Notes under the pieces: model-generated | Databases searched by the model: none | What the model was told of the DNA's origin: nothing | The model's input: the letters and a program-made list of their open reading frames with translations, nothing else | NCBI GenBank assembly: GCA_017533785.1 | Contig: JAFWII010000036.1 | Coordinates: forward strand, 1-57,457 | Source of the DNA: Erysipelotrichaceae bacterium | Lineage (GTDB): Bacteria > Bacillota_I > Bacilli_A > Erysipelotrichales > Erysipelotrichaceae | Direction: 5' to 3' | DNA length: 57,457 bases | In this document: positions 18,570-28,849 of the stretch, piece after piece | Position numbering within the stretch: position 1 is the stretch's first letter | Layout: each line of letters begins with the position of its first letter | Program-made: the position numbers and the translations under genes

Positions 18570-19268
18570 ATGGAATACGAAAAGAATTCGGAATACAGCT
18601 ACTGTCTGGGCATGTCGCCGCTGATCGAAGGACTGCGTCACCGCCCGGAGACCATAGAAAAGGTCTATCTTTCTTCCCGCGCCAAGGAAAATGCTTCACT
18701 CGAGGAGATGCTGCGTCTGTGCCGTGAACGCAGTATCCCGGTCGAGACCGACGACAAGCGGATCGCCCGCCTGTCCGTCAAGGAGAACTGTTTCGCGATC
18801 GGCATCTTCCGCAAATTCGCCGACAGGCTGCAGGGCAGCTGCCATATCCTGCTTTCGGCATTCGAGGACGAGGGTTTCCTGGGAACGACTCTGCGCTCCG
18901 CCGTTTCGTTCGATCAGAAAGAGATCGCGCTGATCGGCTGTCATGCGGATGTCTTTGACCCCAGGACGGTGCGCGCTTCGATGGGAGCGATCTTTCACTG
19001 TCATCTCTGCGTTTTTCCGACTCTCGAGGAATACAGCGCCTGGTATCCGGGCCAGAGGATCTATACCTATGCGCCGGATGCGCAGACCGAGATCGGCGAA
19101 CTGAAGACTTCTTCCCACTGCAGTTTTCTGATGCAGGAGAAAGGTCTTCCGGCAGAAGACTGCCGGACCTATTCGATCCGCAAGCAGAACCCGCAGGAGC
19201 TTTCGCCGACGATGATCGGAGCGATCACTTTCGAAAGACTTTACTCTTTGCGTGCGGACAAAAACTGA
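18570..19268 (+). CDS. TrmH/SpoU-family RNA methyltransferase
   Basis: A 232-residue protein with a short substrate-binding N-terminus and a SpoU-type knotted domain. DPRTVRASMGAIFHC near residue 131 matches the family's VRASMGA motif. The usual last motif (SLNVSVAAAI) is replaced here by LSPTMIGAITFERLY, so the cofactor pocket is somewhat divergent. It is expected to 2'-O-methylate rRNA or tRNA. An extended -10 (TGATATAAA, 18555-18563) lies only 6 nt before ATG, so the mRNA may be leaderless. Confidence 0.7.
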   Translation: MEYEKNSEYSYCLGMSPLIEGLRHRPETIEKVYLSSRAKENASLEEMLRLCRERSIPVETDDKRIARLSVKENCFAIGIFRKFADRLQGSCHILLSAFEDEGFLGTTLRSAVSFDQKEIALIGCHADVFDPRTVRASMGAIFHCHLCVFPTLEEYSAWYPGQRIYTYAPDAQTEIGELKTSSHCSFLMQEKGLPAEDCRTYSIRKQNPQELSPTMIGAITFERLYSLRADKN

Positions 19269-19293
19269 ACAGGACCCCGAAAGAACAGGACAT

Positions 19294-19320
19294 GACCGGT
19301 CAGCAGGCCGGTTTTTTTTT
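19294..19320 (+). terminator. intrinsic terminator
   Basis: ACCGG (19295-19299) pairs with CCGGT (19308-19312), followed by a run of T. It ends the methyltransferase gene. Confidence 0.75.
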
Positions 19321-19335
19321 ATTTTCTGCTGATAA

Positions 19336-19365
19336 TTGTCAGCGCTGTAAAACGGGTGCTATAGT
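19336..19365 (+). promoter_or_regulatory. promoter of the HAD-kinase-epimerase operon
   Basis: TTGTCA (19336-19341), 18-nt spacer, TGC-TATAGT (19360-19365) with an extended -10. The interval to the start codon (about 80 nt) shows no further element that I recognise. Confidence 0.6.
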
Positions 19366-19448
19366 AAATCCGTAGAGCATATTCTGAAAGATCATTCACG
19401 GATCCCGGACAGGATTGCCGGAAAACAGTGTTCCGAAGGCAGATGTAT

Positions 19449-20252
19449 ATGAAAAGAAAACTACTGGCAATGGATCTTGACGGCACCGCGGTAGCGGACG
19501 ACTATTCGCTCAGTCCCTCCGCCATTGCGGCGATCGGGGAAGCGCGCAGACACGGTCTGAGGACCGCTTTTGTCAGCGGCCGGAGAGATGTCGACATGCT
19601 GACGCTGGGCGAGGAGCAGTGGTGCGTCGATTACCACATCCTCAACAACGGCGGAAAGATCATCCGCTGCGAGGACAGAAAGATCCTGCGGAACGACTGC
19701 ATCGACCGGGAAACGAGCGTCCGCCTGATCCGCTATGCGCTGGAAAACGATCTGCAGCTGCACATCGTCAGCGGAATGCTGTGGCAGGTGACGAAAATGA
19801 GCGAAAGCACGCTGCGCTACGCGTCTCTGCTCGGCGTCGTCCCCGAGACGGTCAGCTCGCTTGCTGAGATCGATACCGAAGCGATCGAAGGCTTCATGGC
19901 TACCGGCGATCTTCAGCCGATCGCGGAATTCATCGACCGTGAACTGCCGGAACTCTGTTACCTGCATTCCGAACCCGGAACGATCGACATCATGAAACAG
20001 GGCGTTTCCAAATGGAACGGCATCCGGGCGCTGGCGGAACTGCTGGGCATCGGAGAGAACGAGACGGCCGCAGCCGGCAATTACTACAACGATCTCGATA
20101 TGATCGAACGGGCAGGCCTGGGGATCGCGGTCGCCAACGCGGTCGCGCCTGTCAAAGAGGCTGCCGGCTATGTGACCGCGGAAGACAATAACCATGATGC
20201 GGTAAAAGAAATGATCGGATACATTCTCAGGGAGGTCGAAGAGAATGAATAA
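19449..20252 (+). CDS. Cof-type HAD hydrolase
   Basis: A 267-residue HAD phosphatase of the Cof subfamily. LAMDLDGTAV is motif I near the start, SGR near residue 44 is motif II, and GNYYNDLDMI near 213 is motif IV. It likely dephosphorylates a sugar phosphate or cofactor. ATG 19449 is preferred over ATG 19443 for spacing from GAAGG. It overlaps the kinase start by 8 nt, so it is the first gene of a four-gene sugar operon. Confidence 0.85.
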   Translation: MKRKLLAMDLDGTAVADDYSLSPSAIAAIGEARRHGLRTAFVSGRRDVDMLTLGEEQWCVDYHILNNGGKIIRCEDRKILRNDCIDRETSVRLIRYALENDLQLHIVSGMLWQVTKMSESTLRYASLLGVVPETVSSLAEIDTEAIEGFMATGDLQPIAEFIDRELPELCYLHSEPGTIDIMKQGVSKWNGIRALAELLGIGENETAAAGNYYNDLDMIERAGLGIAVANAVAPVKEAAGYVTAEDNNHDAVKEMIGYILREVEENE

Positions 20253-21759
20253 GATATTACTTGGAATCGACAACGGCGGCAGCGACATCAAATGCGCGCT
20301 GTTCGACACGGAGGGCAGGGAACTTGCCTGCGCCACCGCGCAGCTGCCCGTCAGCGTACCCGCACCGGGATGCACAGAACGCGATGCGGAGGAGGTCTGG
20401 CAGGCAAATCTGGCCGTCATCCGCCGGGCTCTTAAGGAAGCAGACTGCGATCCCGCGCAGATCGCCGGGATCGGCATCACCGCCTACGGCAACGGTCTGG
20501 TCTTTCTGGACGAAAAGATGCAGCCGGTCTATCCGGTGATCGTTTCGACCGACGACCGGGCAGCGGAACTCGTGCAGCGGTTCAAAGCGGACGGAACGGA
20601 AAGAAGGCTCTTTCCCTTCACAAGGCAGACGGTATGGTCTGCGCAGCCGGCTGTGCTTCTGCCCTGGTTCAGGGAAAACCGTCCGGAGATCCTGCAGCGG
20701 ACGCGCTGGATCCTTTCGCTCAAAGACTATCTGCGCTGCCGCCTGACCGGCGAACTGTACGGAGAGCTCACTGAAGCCTCCTCGACGAGCCTGGTCGCGC
20801 TGGATCGAAAAACCTATGATCCGGAACTCTTCCGGATCCTGAATATCGAGGAATGCTTCGGCAAATTCCCGCCTGTTCTGGAGAGCACGGCGGTCGCCGG
20901 ATATCTGAACAGGGAGGCGGCGGAACTGACGGGCCTTAAGGAAGGCACGCCGGTCGCGGCCGGATATTTCGATATCGACGCAAACGCTCTGGCCAGCGGC
21001 ATCCTCAGCGATGATGAACTGTGTCTGATCGCCGGCACCTGGTCGATCAACGAATATCTGACGAAGGAAGCGACGACGGAATACGACAAACGGACAAACA
21101 CAGCCACGCTGTCCTATCTGGACGGCCTGTATCTGATGGAGGATTCGACTCCGACTTCGGCCGGCAACTTCAACTGGTACATCGAGAAGGTCATCCGCCG
21201 TTATGCCCCGTCGCTGAGCAGCGCCGAGATCTATGAGCACTGCAACCGGGCAGTTTCCGAAAAAGCACCGGAAGATACGGACGCTGTCTTTGTTCCGTAT
21301 CTGTTCGCCAGCGCCACCGCACCGGAAGCGCATGGCGCTTTCCTGAATCTTCAGGCCGGAGATGACGAGGCATCCCTGATCCGCGCCATTTACGAAGGGG
21401 TCGTTTTCTCCAGCGTTCACCATGTCCATAATCTGCAGCGGCCACTGGAATCCTACCGCATCGCCAAACTGTCCGGCGGGATCACGAATTCGGAAGTCTG
21501 GTCGCAGATGATGGCGGATGCCCTGCAGATCCCGATCCAGACCCTGGAGGGAAGCCAGACCGGCGCGAAAGGCGCGGCGATCGGCGCGGGCGTTGCCTGC
21601 GGGATCTTCCGGGATCTTCCGGAAGCGGCCGGGAGGATGGTACATTTCGGCAGGCTGTACGAACCGCGCAAGGAGAACGCGGAGATCTATATGAAAAAAT
21701 ACCGGCGCTACGAGGCTGCCCTGAAGGCAGTCGACCTGCTGGCCGGGGAAGGAGAATAA
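20245..21759 (+). CDS. FGGY carbohydrate kinase, L-xylulose kinase (LyxK)-like
   Basis: A 504-residue FGGY kinase. GIDNGGSDIKCALFD opens the first actin-like domain. ERDAEEVWQ, GIGITAYGNGL and the C-terminal GGITNSEVWSQMMAD match E. coli LyxK closely in order and spacing. It would phosphorylate L-xylulose or a related ketose, feeding the epimerase and AraD-like enzyme encoded next. Substrate assignment is by family resemblance only. Confidence 0.8.
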   Translation: MNKILLGIDNGGSDIKCALFDTEGRELACATAQLPVSVPAPGCTERDAEEVWQANLAVIRRALKEADCDPAQIAGIGITAYGNGLVFLDEKMQPVYPVIVSTDDRAAELVQRFKADGTERRLFPFTRQTVWSAQPAVLLPWFRENRPEILQRTRWILSLKDYLRCRLTGELYGELTEASSTSLVALDRKTYDPELFRILNIEECFGKFPPVLESTAVAGYLNREAAELTGLKEGTPVAAGYFDIDANALASGILSDDELCLIAGTWSINEYLTKEATTEYDKRTNTATLSYLDGLYLMEDSTPTSAGNFNWYIEKVIRRYAPSLSSAEIYEHCNRAVSEKAPEDTDAVFVPYLFASATAPEAHGAFLNLQAGDDEASLIRAIYEGVVFSSVHHVHNLQRPLESYRIAKLSGGITNSEVWSQMMADALQIPIQTLEGSQTGAKGAAIGAGVACGIFRDLPEAAGRMVHFGRLYEPRKENAEIYMKKYRRYEAALKAVDLLAGEGE

Positions 21760-21761
21760 CG

Positions 21762-22457
21762 ATGTTTACCGTAAGCCCGTCGATCTATTCCGCCGATCTG
21801 CTTGACCTGAGGAAGGTGCTGAAGGAGGCGGAAGGCTTTGAACATATCCATCTCGATATCGATGACGGCAATTTCGTCCGCGGCATCAGTTTCGGTACCG
21901 CACTCGTCGGACAGATCGCGAAAGCGACCTCTGTTCCGCTGGATGCGCATCTTGAGGTGCTCAATCCGCTCGATCATGTCGACGGTCTGGCGAAAGCCGG
22001 CGTCAGCCTGATCAGCGCCCATCTGGAAGTACTCGATTATCCGTCCCTGTTTCTGAGCCGGGTCCACAATCTCGGTAAAAAGGCGGGCATCGCCCTGAAT
22101 CTGAAGACACCGGTGTCTTTTCTCGAACCGTATATCGGTCAGTTCGACCAGCTTCTGCTGGTATCGGTCGAGGCCGACGAGGAGGGACTGCCGTTCCGCC
22201 GCGGCGTGCTGAAAAAGATCTGCCAGGCAAGGGAGCTTTTCGGTCCGGACCTGCCGGTCTGGGTCGACGGAGGGATCAATGACGGAAACCTGAAAGAGGT
22301 CGTGGAAGCCGGTGCTGACGGCGTCGTCATCGGCCGGGCTGTCTTTCAGGCGGAAAACTTCCGGGAAGCGTACGAACACTATCTGAATGCCGGCCGCGCT
22401 TACGAAAAGGAAGCCGGCAGAAACGGAAAGGGGAGAAAAGAGAATGCTGTTTGCTGA
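21762..22457 (+). CDS. ribulose-phosphate 3-epimerase-like TIM-barrel enzyme
   Basis: A 231-residue RPE-superfamily protein. SPSIYSADLLDL, IHLDIDDGNFV (metal/catalytic Asp), DAHLEV, the phosphate-binding VWVDGGIND and GADGVVIGRAVF match the fold. It lies between a LyxK-like kinase and an AraD-like 4-epimerase, so epimerisation of a pentulose or related phosphate is likely. It may prefer an unusual isomer rather than D-ribulose-5-phosphate. The lysine-rich tail overlaps the next gene by 14 nt. Confidence 0.8.
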   Translation: MFTVSPSIYSADLLDLRKVLKEAEGFEHIHLDIDDGNFVRGISFGTALVGQIAKATSVPLDAHLEVLNPLDHVDGLAKAGVSLISAHLEVLDYPSLFLSRVHNLGKKAGIALNLKTPVSFLEPYIGQFDQLLLVSVEADEEGLPFRRGVLKKICQARELFGPDLPVWVDGGINDGNLKEVVEAGADGVVIGRAVFQAENFREAYEHYLNAGRAYEKEAGRNGKGRKENAVC

Positions 22458-23085
22458 AAAACGGAAAGAAGTGCTGGAGACCGCCCGCAGGATGGAAAAA
22501 TACGGTCTGGTCAGGATGTCCGGCGGAAACGTTTCGCTGCGCATCGGAGAGACCGTGCTGGTGACGCCCTCCGCCATGCCGTATGACACGATGGATATCG
22601 ACGATATCGTCGCTGTCGATCTGCAGGGCAATATCCTTGAAGGGAACCGGCGCCCGACCAGCGACCTGAAGGCGATCCTTTATATCCTGAACCATATGCC
22701 GGAAGTCAACGCGGTGATCCATACCCATCAGCCCAAAGCCGTTGCGCTCTCTCTCGTTGCCGACCGTCTGCCGATCATCTCGACGACGATGGTCGACGAA
22801 GTCAAGGGAGAGGTCCCGGTCGCCCCCTTTACGATCAGTTCGGACGAGGGCATGGGCATAAAGACTGTGGAATATGCCGAAAAGGCGCTCTGCGTGATCC
22901 TGAAGAACCACGGGATCATGGCGTACGGAAAAGACCTTGAGCAGGCGCTCTGCGCCGCCGTTTACCTGGAGGAAAGCTGCGCGGTCTATCTGGACGCGCT
23001 CGCGACCGGAAAGGAGATCGCGGTCCTGAGCAGGGAACAGGCGGAAGCGGAAGACGTTCCGCGCGGCAATTACGGACAACAATGA
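22444..23085 (+). CDS. class II aldolase / L-ribulose-5-phosphate 4-epimerase-like
   Basis: A 213-residue AraD/FucA-family protein. SGGNVSLRIG, VTPSAMPYD, the IHTHQPKA zinc histidines (HTH) and LKNHGIMAYG match. It carries out retro-aldol chemistry on sugar phosphates, either 4-epimerisation or aldol cleavage. ATG 22444 follows AGGGGAG. It completes the kinase, 3-epimerase, 4-epimerase path toward D-xylulose-5-phosphate (inference). No sugar transporter is encoded in this operon. Confidence 0.82.
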   Translation: MLFAEKRKEVLETARRMEKYGLVRMSGGNVSLRIGETVLVTPSAMPYDTMDIDDIVAVDLQGNILEGNRRPTSDLKAILYILNHMPEVNAVIHTHQPKAVALSLVADRLPIISTTMVDEVKGEVPVAPFTISSDEGMGIKTVEYAEKALCVILKNHGIMAYGKDLEQALCAAVYLEESCAVYLDALATGKEIAVLSREQAEAEDVPRGNYGQQ

Positions 23086-23086
23086 A

Positions 23087-23112
23087 AAGAAGCGGTTTCC
23101 GCTTCTTTTCTT
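23087..23112. terminator. bidirectional terminator between convergent operons
   Basis: AAGAAGCGG (23087-23095) and CCGCTTCTT (23099-23107) form a 9-bp stem with loop TTT. T-rich sequence follows on both strands. Confidence 0.8.
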
Positions 23113-23124
23113 AAGGAGATTCAC

Positions 23125-24666
23125 TCAACCAAGGCTCAGCCTGTGGACTCGGTGCATCAGTTCTTTATTCGCTTCGTAGAGCTCGTCGTAGAGCTTCTGA
23201 TATTCTTTGTATTTTTCGTGATTCTTCATGTCGGGGAGATAAGTCCTGCCCGGCTGGATGAAATCAAGCATCTTGTCATAGGTCTCGAAACCCGGATAGC
23301 GGATCGCCGAAGCAGCCATCAGAGCGTCGCCGAAGCTTGCGCCGATATTGACGAGCGGGGAACTGATCTGTTTCCCGAGCACATCGGCAATGATCTGCAT
23401 CCAGGTCTCGTTCAGTGTTCCACCGCCGGTCACGAAGATCTGGTCGATCGGAACATCGTGATCTTCCATCAGTTTCAGCTGCTGGTTGATCGAGAAGGCG
23501 ACACCCTCGAGCGCGCTCCGGTAGAGATGTGCGCGGGTATGCGACAGGGTCAGTCCGAATACGATGCCCTTGGCGTCGGGGTCGTTGATCGGGGTGCGTT
23601 CCCCGGCCCAGTAGGGCAGGGTGATCATACCGTCTGAACCGGGAGCGATCTCCGCTACGCCCTCCATCATCGACTGATATGCGTCCGCTCCGCCGGACTT
23701 TTCCTTTTCCAGAGCGTCCGGGAACAGTGTATCCCGGTACCATTTGGTCAGCGAGCCGGCCGTATTGGTGCCGGCTGAGATATCGCAGAGTCCGGGCACG
23801 ATGAATTCCTCGCGCCACAGTCTCTCGTCATCGATCAGGGTAGAGGTCCCCAGGATCATATAGATCGAGGAACCGATCTGGATCATCATCTTGCCGGGAG
23901 AAACGACGCCGACGCTGATCGCTTCGGCTCCGGAGTCGTCCGTTCCGGTCAGGACCGGGGTGCCTTCCGCCAGACCTGTCTCAAGAGAGGCCTCTTTCGT
24001 CACATAGCCGACGACGTCTGTGGCTTCATGGATCTCCGCCAGCTGGTCCGGCCGGCAGATCGGCGCGCAGTACTCTTCGACCGGTTTCCAGTCCGGTCCG
24101 TAGAGCGGGTTGAAACTGGCCAGGCCGAGGAACTTGTCGACCACGTAGTTGCCGGTCAGTTTCGCCGTCAGATAAGTTGAAGCGGTAATGAATTTATAGG
24201 TCTTCGCGTAGACCTCCGGTTCCTTGTTTTTGATCCAGAGGATCTTGGGCATGACATCGCTCGAGCAGAGAGGACGTCCGTACCATTTGCGGATCTGCTC
24301 CTCGCCGTACATCTCGGTCAGCTGCGCCATCTCGTCCACGGCTCTTGCGTCGATGCCGTAGAGGATGGCCTTTCTTAACGGCCGGCAGTTTTCGTCGACC
24401 GGAAGACAGTCCGCGCCGAGGGCGCTGGTGCCGACCGCCTTGATGTCCGCGGGGTCGACCCCGCTGTCGGTGATCAGTTTTTTCGAGATGAGGCAGAGGT
24501 CGCCCCACCAGTCTTTTTCGGCATCGTGTTCGTAATGGCCGGGAGCCGGATTCATCAGCGAGTGCGTGGCGGAAGCCTGCGCGATCACCTGTCCGGTCTC
24601 ATCGATCAGTACGCCTTTTGAGGAATTGGTACCGGTGTCGATACCCATGAAATATGCCTTGCTCAT
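23125..24666 (-). CDS. FGGY carbohydrate kinase, xylulokinase-like
   Basis: A 513-residue FGGY kinase. MGIDTGTNSSKGVLID at the N-terminus, the DWWGD segment near residue 51, PYWAGERTPIND near 350 and VTGGGTLNETWMQIIAD near 410 match the xylulokinase branch. The sugar is not identifiable. It is encoded with and overlaps (4 nt) the upstream YtcJ-like amidohydrolase, so the amidohydrolase product may be related to the kinase substrate (inference). AAGGAG precedes ATG 24666. Confidence 0.83.
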   Translation of the reverse strand: MSKAYFMGIDTGTNSSKGVLIDETGQVIAQASATHSLMNPAPGHYEHDAEKDWWGDLCLISKKLITDSGVDPADIKAVGTSALGADCLPVDENCRPLRKAILYGIDARAVDEMAQLTEMYGEEQIRKWYGRPLCSSDVMPKILWIKNKEPEVYAKTYKFITASTYLTAKLTGNYVVDKFLGLASFNPLYGPDWKPVEEYCAPICRPDQLAEIHEATDVVGYVTKEASLETGLAEGTPVLTGTDDSGAEAISVGVVSPGKMMIQIGSSIYMILGTSTLIDDERLWREEFIVPGLCDISAGTNTAGSLTKWYRDTLFPDALEKEKSGGADAYQSMMEGVAEIAPGSDGMITLPYWAGERTPINDPDAKGIVFGLTLSHTRAHLYRSALEGVAFSINQQLKLMEDHDVPIDQIFVTGGGTLNETWMQIIADVLGKQISSPLVNIGASFGDALMAASAIRYPGFETYDKMLDFIQPGRTYLPDMKNHEKYKEYQKLYDELYEANKELMHRVHRLSLG

Positions 24667-26210
24667 AGCTGGTCTCCTTCATATACGATCTTACCATCAC
24701 AGACGGTAAGGCAGACCTTCAGATCGCGGATCTCTTCAAGCGGAACAGTGAACAGATCGCCGCTGAGGACGGCGATATCCGCCTTTTTCCCGGCTTCGAG
24801 CGTGCCGAGACTGTCTTCTTTTCCGAGATTCCAGGCACCGCCGCGGGTCCAGGCATCCACCAGTTCCCTCCGCGTCAGCATATTCTTCAGATTGAAAGGC
24901 TCACCGCCTTCAGGGAAATAGCCGCCGACGGCATGATAGACAGACTGCGGGATATCGTCGATCAGAAGCGGCAGGTCCGTGCCGCAGCTGATCGTCACGC
25001 CGCTGTCCGCCATCTTGCGGCGGTTCCAGTAGAAAGCTCCTCTTTCCTCGCCGATCTTTTCCCGGATCATGGCAAGCTTGCTGTCGCGCTGCGCGATCGA
25101 CTGGATCTGCGGATAGATCTCCGCGATGACGCCCAGACGTCCCATCCGTTCGAGGTCGATAGGATCAGTGAATTCAAGGTCGGTGATCGCCTGGCGCAGG
25201 AGCACCTTGCCGTTTTCATCCCGTCCGCATTTTTCATAGATATCCAGAGTCCTGGCAACTGCACCGTCACCCTGGGCATGCAGCGAGAAACGGAAGCCGC
25301 GGCGGTCCGCTTCAAGCGTCCAGTCTTCCAGTTTCTGCCAGTCGATCTTTTCCTCGCAGCAGCTGTCGGTCCCGTTATACGGTCTTTTCAGTTCTGCCTT
25401 GTACTCGCTGACTGAGCCGTCGGTCATCTGGTTGTAGCCGGAGAAGCTGACTTTCGCGCCCTGAAAACGGTCACGCATCCGTTCCCCGTATTCGAAGTCG
25501 ATCGCCCGCGCCACCGGCTGCGACATGAAGTTCACCCGCAGCGTCAGCGCGTCTTCCGCTTCCAGTTCGGAAAGCACCTCGTCGAAACCGTAGAAATCAT
25601 CAAATCCCATTTCCTTGACGGAGGTCACGCCGTGTGAATTCATCATCTTCATATATTCGATGAACTGCGGACGGATAAATTCCTTATCGCCGAGGATGTA
25701 GGGGAAGATAGCGACATAGGCTTCCGGCCAGCAGTGTTCAGGATCGAAATGATAGGCTTCGACCGCTGCCGTATTCATCGCGCAGCTCTCGCAGCCTTCG
25801 ACAAACAGCACAGTGGGACGCTTTTCATATGCTTTATCCAAAACCTCAGCCGGGATCGCAAAGCGGAGACCGTGACCGAGAAGGGGATAGTGTCCGGGAA
25901 GCTGTTTAGCACAGTCATTCAGTATGCTGATCACTTCTTCCACATTCCCGCATCCGCTCAGATCGGCGCCGAGAAAACGGACGACATATCCCGTAAAGAA
26001 ACAGTGCACGTCGATAAAGCCCGGCGTGACCGTCCGGCTGCCGAGTTCAAGCACTCTGGTTTCTTTTCCGATCATCTCCGGAGGAACGGTTCCTTCGGCT
26101 GTCGCAGTGATGATCCCGTTCTCAACAGCAACATAGCCGGAGAAGGGCGCACTGCCGGCTGCAGTGTAAATACAGTCGGACATGAGGATCAGTTCAGGTT
26201 TTTCACTCAT
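24663..26210 (-). CDS. YtcJ-like amidohydrolase
   Basis: A 515-residue amidohydrolase of the YtcJ group. The N-terminal metal site reads PGFIDVHCFF, so the usual His-x-His has Phe in the second place. Later ligands are visible in FSLHAQGDGAV and in CGTDLPL near residue 405. A C-terminal DIAVLSGDLF strand closes the composite domain. It hydrolyses C-N bonds in unknown substrates. First gene of a minus-strand pair, divergent from the FrlA-like permease across a 322-bp AT-rich interval. Confidence 0.8.
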   Translation of the reverse strand: MSEKPELILMSDCIYTAAGSAPFSGYVAVENGIITATAEGTVPPEMIGKETRVLELGSRTVTPGFIDVHCFFTGYVVRFLGADLSGCGNVEEVISILNDCAKQLPGHYPLLGHGLRFAIPAEVLDKAYEKRPTVLFVEGCESCAMNTAAVEAYHFDPEHCWPEAYVAIFPYILGDKEFIRPQFIEYMKMMNSHGVTSVKEMGFDDFYGFDEVLSELEAEDALTLRVNFMSQPVARAIDFEYGERMRDRFQGAKVSFSGYNQMTDGSVSEYKAELKRPYNGTDSCCEEKIDWQKLEDWTLEADRRGFRFSLHAQGDGAVARTLDIYEKCGRDENGKVLLRQAITDLEFTDPIDLERMGRLGVIAEIYPQIQSIAQRDSKLAMIREKIGEERGAFYWNRRKMADSGVTISCGTDLPLLIDDIPQSVYHAVGGYFPEGGEPFNLKNMLTRRELVDAWTRGGAWNLGKEDSLGTLEAGKKADIAVLSGDLFTVPLEEIRDLKVCLTVCDGKIVYEGDQL

Positions 26211-27879
<1,669 letters not shown>

Positions 27880-27920
27880 CCGTTACGCTGTTCTGAGTTC
27901 CCGGAAAATCAAAAAAACAC

Positions 27921-27952
27921 ATGCAGGACTTTCGCTTTCGAAAGTCCTGCAT
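27921..27952. terminator. perfect 14-bp hairpin, U tract only on the minus strand
   Basis: ATGCAGGACTTTCG pairs with CGAAAGTCCTGCAT around CTTT. On the minus strand it is followed by GTGTTTTTTT. On the plus strand, the direction of both flanking genes, no T run follows. Its polarity is therefore odd for a permease terminator. Confidence 0.55.
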
Positions 27953-28053
27953 TCCAAGATACAGAGACATTCCGAGTATTGGCTTTCAATTGCCGCCGAT
28001 CCCGTATCGGAAACAGCTGAAAGTCATATATGATTAATACAAGGAGGATCAGG

Positions 28054-28848
28054 ATGAAACTCGCAGCAGTCGGAAGCAATTGCATCGATCACTATAAAAA
28101 CCTTGACGGAGGAAAGAGTTTCCCCGGCGGCGGTCCGGTCAACATGGCTGTCTATACCGTCCGCAACGGCGGTTCGGCTTCCTATATCGGTCCGGTCGGA
28201 ACGGACGATTACGGCAGACTGATGATTGAAGCTGTCGGCGCCAAGGGCGTAGACGTTTCCCATATGCACGTAGTTGAGGGGAAAACAGCCGTTTCGGAAG
28301 TGGAACTGATCGACGGCGAAAGAGTCTTCGGCGACTACGACGAGGGAGTGCTGGAGACCTATACTCTCAGCGAAGAGGACATGGATTTCATCGCGCAGCA
28401 CGACATGGTCGTCTGCGATCTCTGGGGCAAGGTCGGTGTCCAGTACCCGGAACTCCGGGCAAGAGGCATCCGCACCGCCTTCGACTGCGCCACACGGCCG
28501 GAAGACCCGGACGCGCAGGTCGCGATCCCTTATACCGATTATCTGTTCTTCTCCTCGGACAACGGCGATACGCCGGAACTCCGCGAGCAGATGAAAGACT
28601 ACCAGAAACGCGGTCCGCAGCTCGTTATCGCGATGCTGGGGACGCAGGGCAGTCTCTGCTATGACGGCAAAGAATTCCATGCCTACGGCATCGTAAAATG
28701 CGACAATGTCGTCGATACGATGGGCGCGGGTGATTCCTATATCGCCGGTTTCCTGGGCGGTCTTGCAGACGGCAGACCGGTCGAGGAATGCATGCATCTC
28801 GGCGCGGCGACCGCGACCGATACGCTGCAGTATTTCGGAGCGTGGTAA
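28054..28848 (+). CDS. FrlD-like PfkB kinase (fructoselysine 6-kinase family), copy 1
   Basis: A 264-residue PfkB kinase. GGGPVNMAVYTVRNGG is the intact N-terminal sugar-binding signature, DTMGAGDSYIAGF near residue 227 is the C-terminal ATP/catalytic motif with the catalytic Asp, and the end TLQYFGAW mirrors E. coli FrlD. It would phosphorylate the 6-OH of an imported Amadori compound. ATG 28054 follows AAGGAGG. The frame could start at 28030 but lacks an SD there. Second gene of the cluster after frlA. Confidence 0.82.
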   Translation: MKLAAVGSNCIDHYKNLDGGKSFPGGGPVNMAVYTVRNGGSASYIGPVGTDDYGRLMIEAVGAKGVDVSHMHVVEGKTAVSEVELIDGERVFGDYDEGVLETYTLSEEDMDFIAQHDMVVCDLWGKVGVQYPELRARGIRTAFDCATRPEDPDAQVAIPYTDYLFFSSDNGDTPELREQMKDYQKRGPQLVIAMLGTQGSLCYDGKEFHAYGIVKCDNVVDTMGAGDSYIAGFLGGLADGRPVEECMHLGAATATDTLQYFGAW

Positions 28849-28849
28849 G

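Noticed and set aside
16638..18641. Long minus-strand open frame opposite clpB (667 codons), and similar ones opposite dnaK, ponA, thrS and rny
   Set aside because: They are complementary to highly conserved genes, have no SD and show no family signal. They arise from the GC-rich codon use of the real genes.
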